A DNA stretch of 5,874 nucleotides from Planctomycetota bacterium. GTDB taxonomy: Bacteria; Planctomycetota; UBA1135; GCA-002686595. Position 1 is the first letter of the stretch. Each line of letters starts with the position of its first letter. A program made the position numbers and the translations under genes. Below the pieces are notes generated by a model. That model did no database searches. It was not told the origin of the DNA and saw nothing but the letters and a program-made list of their open reading frames with translations. Location of the stretch: NCBI GenBank assembly GCA_027623615.1, contig JAQBVH010000243.1, forward strand, positions 1 to 5,874. The letters run 5' to 3'. Positions 5,870 to 5,874 of this stretch are shown in pieces.

Positions 5870-5874
5870 GGGGG

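Noticed and set aside
1..5874. CRISPR array, tRNA, rRNA, insertion sequence or transposase
   Set aside because: No regularly spaced repeats, cloverleaf-like sequence, rRNA-like segment or transposase motif was found on either strand.

Overview
The window is high-GC DNA with five genes that I regard as real. It most resembles a member of the Planctomycetota or a related high-GC lineage. That is inferred from the type of ECF sigma factor (the TIGR02999 / 'Sigma70_ECF' group), its coupling to a membrane Ser/Thr kinase with a C-terminal TPR-like region, and the acidic exported protein beside them. It is not proven by any marker gene.

Left half, plus strand. Bases 1-257 hold no convincing gene; they form a leader with a spaced direct repeat and a compact hairpin. 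An ECF-type sigma factor gene (258-821) follows. It overlaps by four bases (ATGA) the gene for a transmembrane Ser/Thr protein kinase with a TPR-like tail (818-2638). The pair looks like one signalling module: the kinase would sense through its exported tail or partners and control the sigma factor. The sigma factor carries a threonine (T53) where classical ECF factors have the acidic D-A-E-D motif of region 2.2. After a 137-base gap with a small hairpin comes a gene for an exported, acidic, unrecognised protein (2776-3843).

Right half, minus strand. A gene for LarB, the carboxylase/hydrolase that starts nickel-pincer cofactor synthesis (5869 to 5111), overlaps by four bases (ATGA) carA, the glutaminase subunit of carbamoyl-phosphate synthetase (5114 to 3981). 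The two appear to be one translationally coupled transcript, which is an unusual pairing. carB is not in the window, and the gene next to the carA end is convergent.

Between the two halves, the 137-base convergent gap (3844-3980) is largely filled by an imperfect inverted repeat with 37-base arms (33 of 37 matching) around a 31-base centre. It may be a bidirectional terminator or a mobile palindromic element.

The strongest leads for something new are the proposed phospho-control of the sigma factor by its coupled kinase, the larB-carA coupling, and the long inverted repeat.
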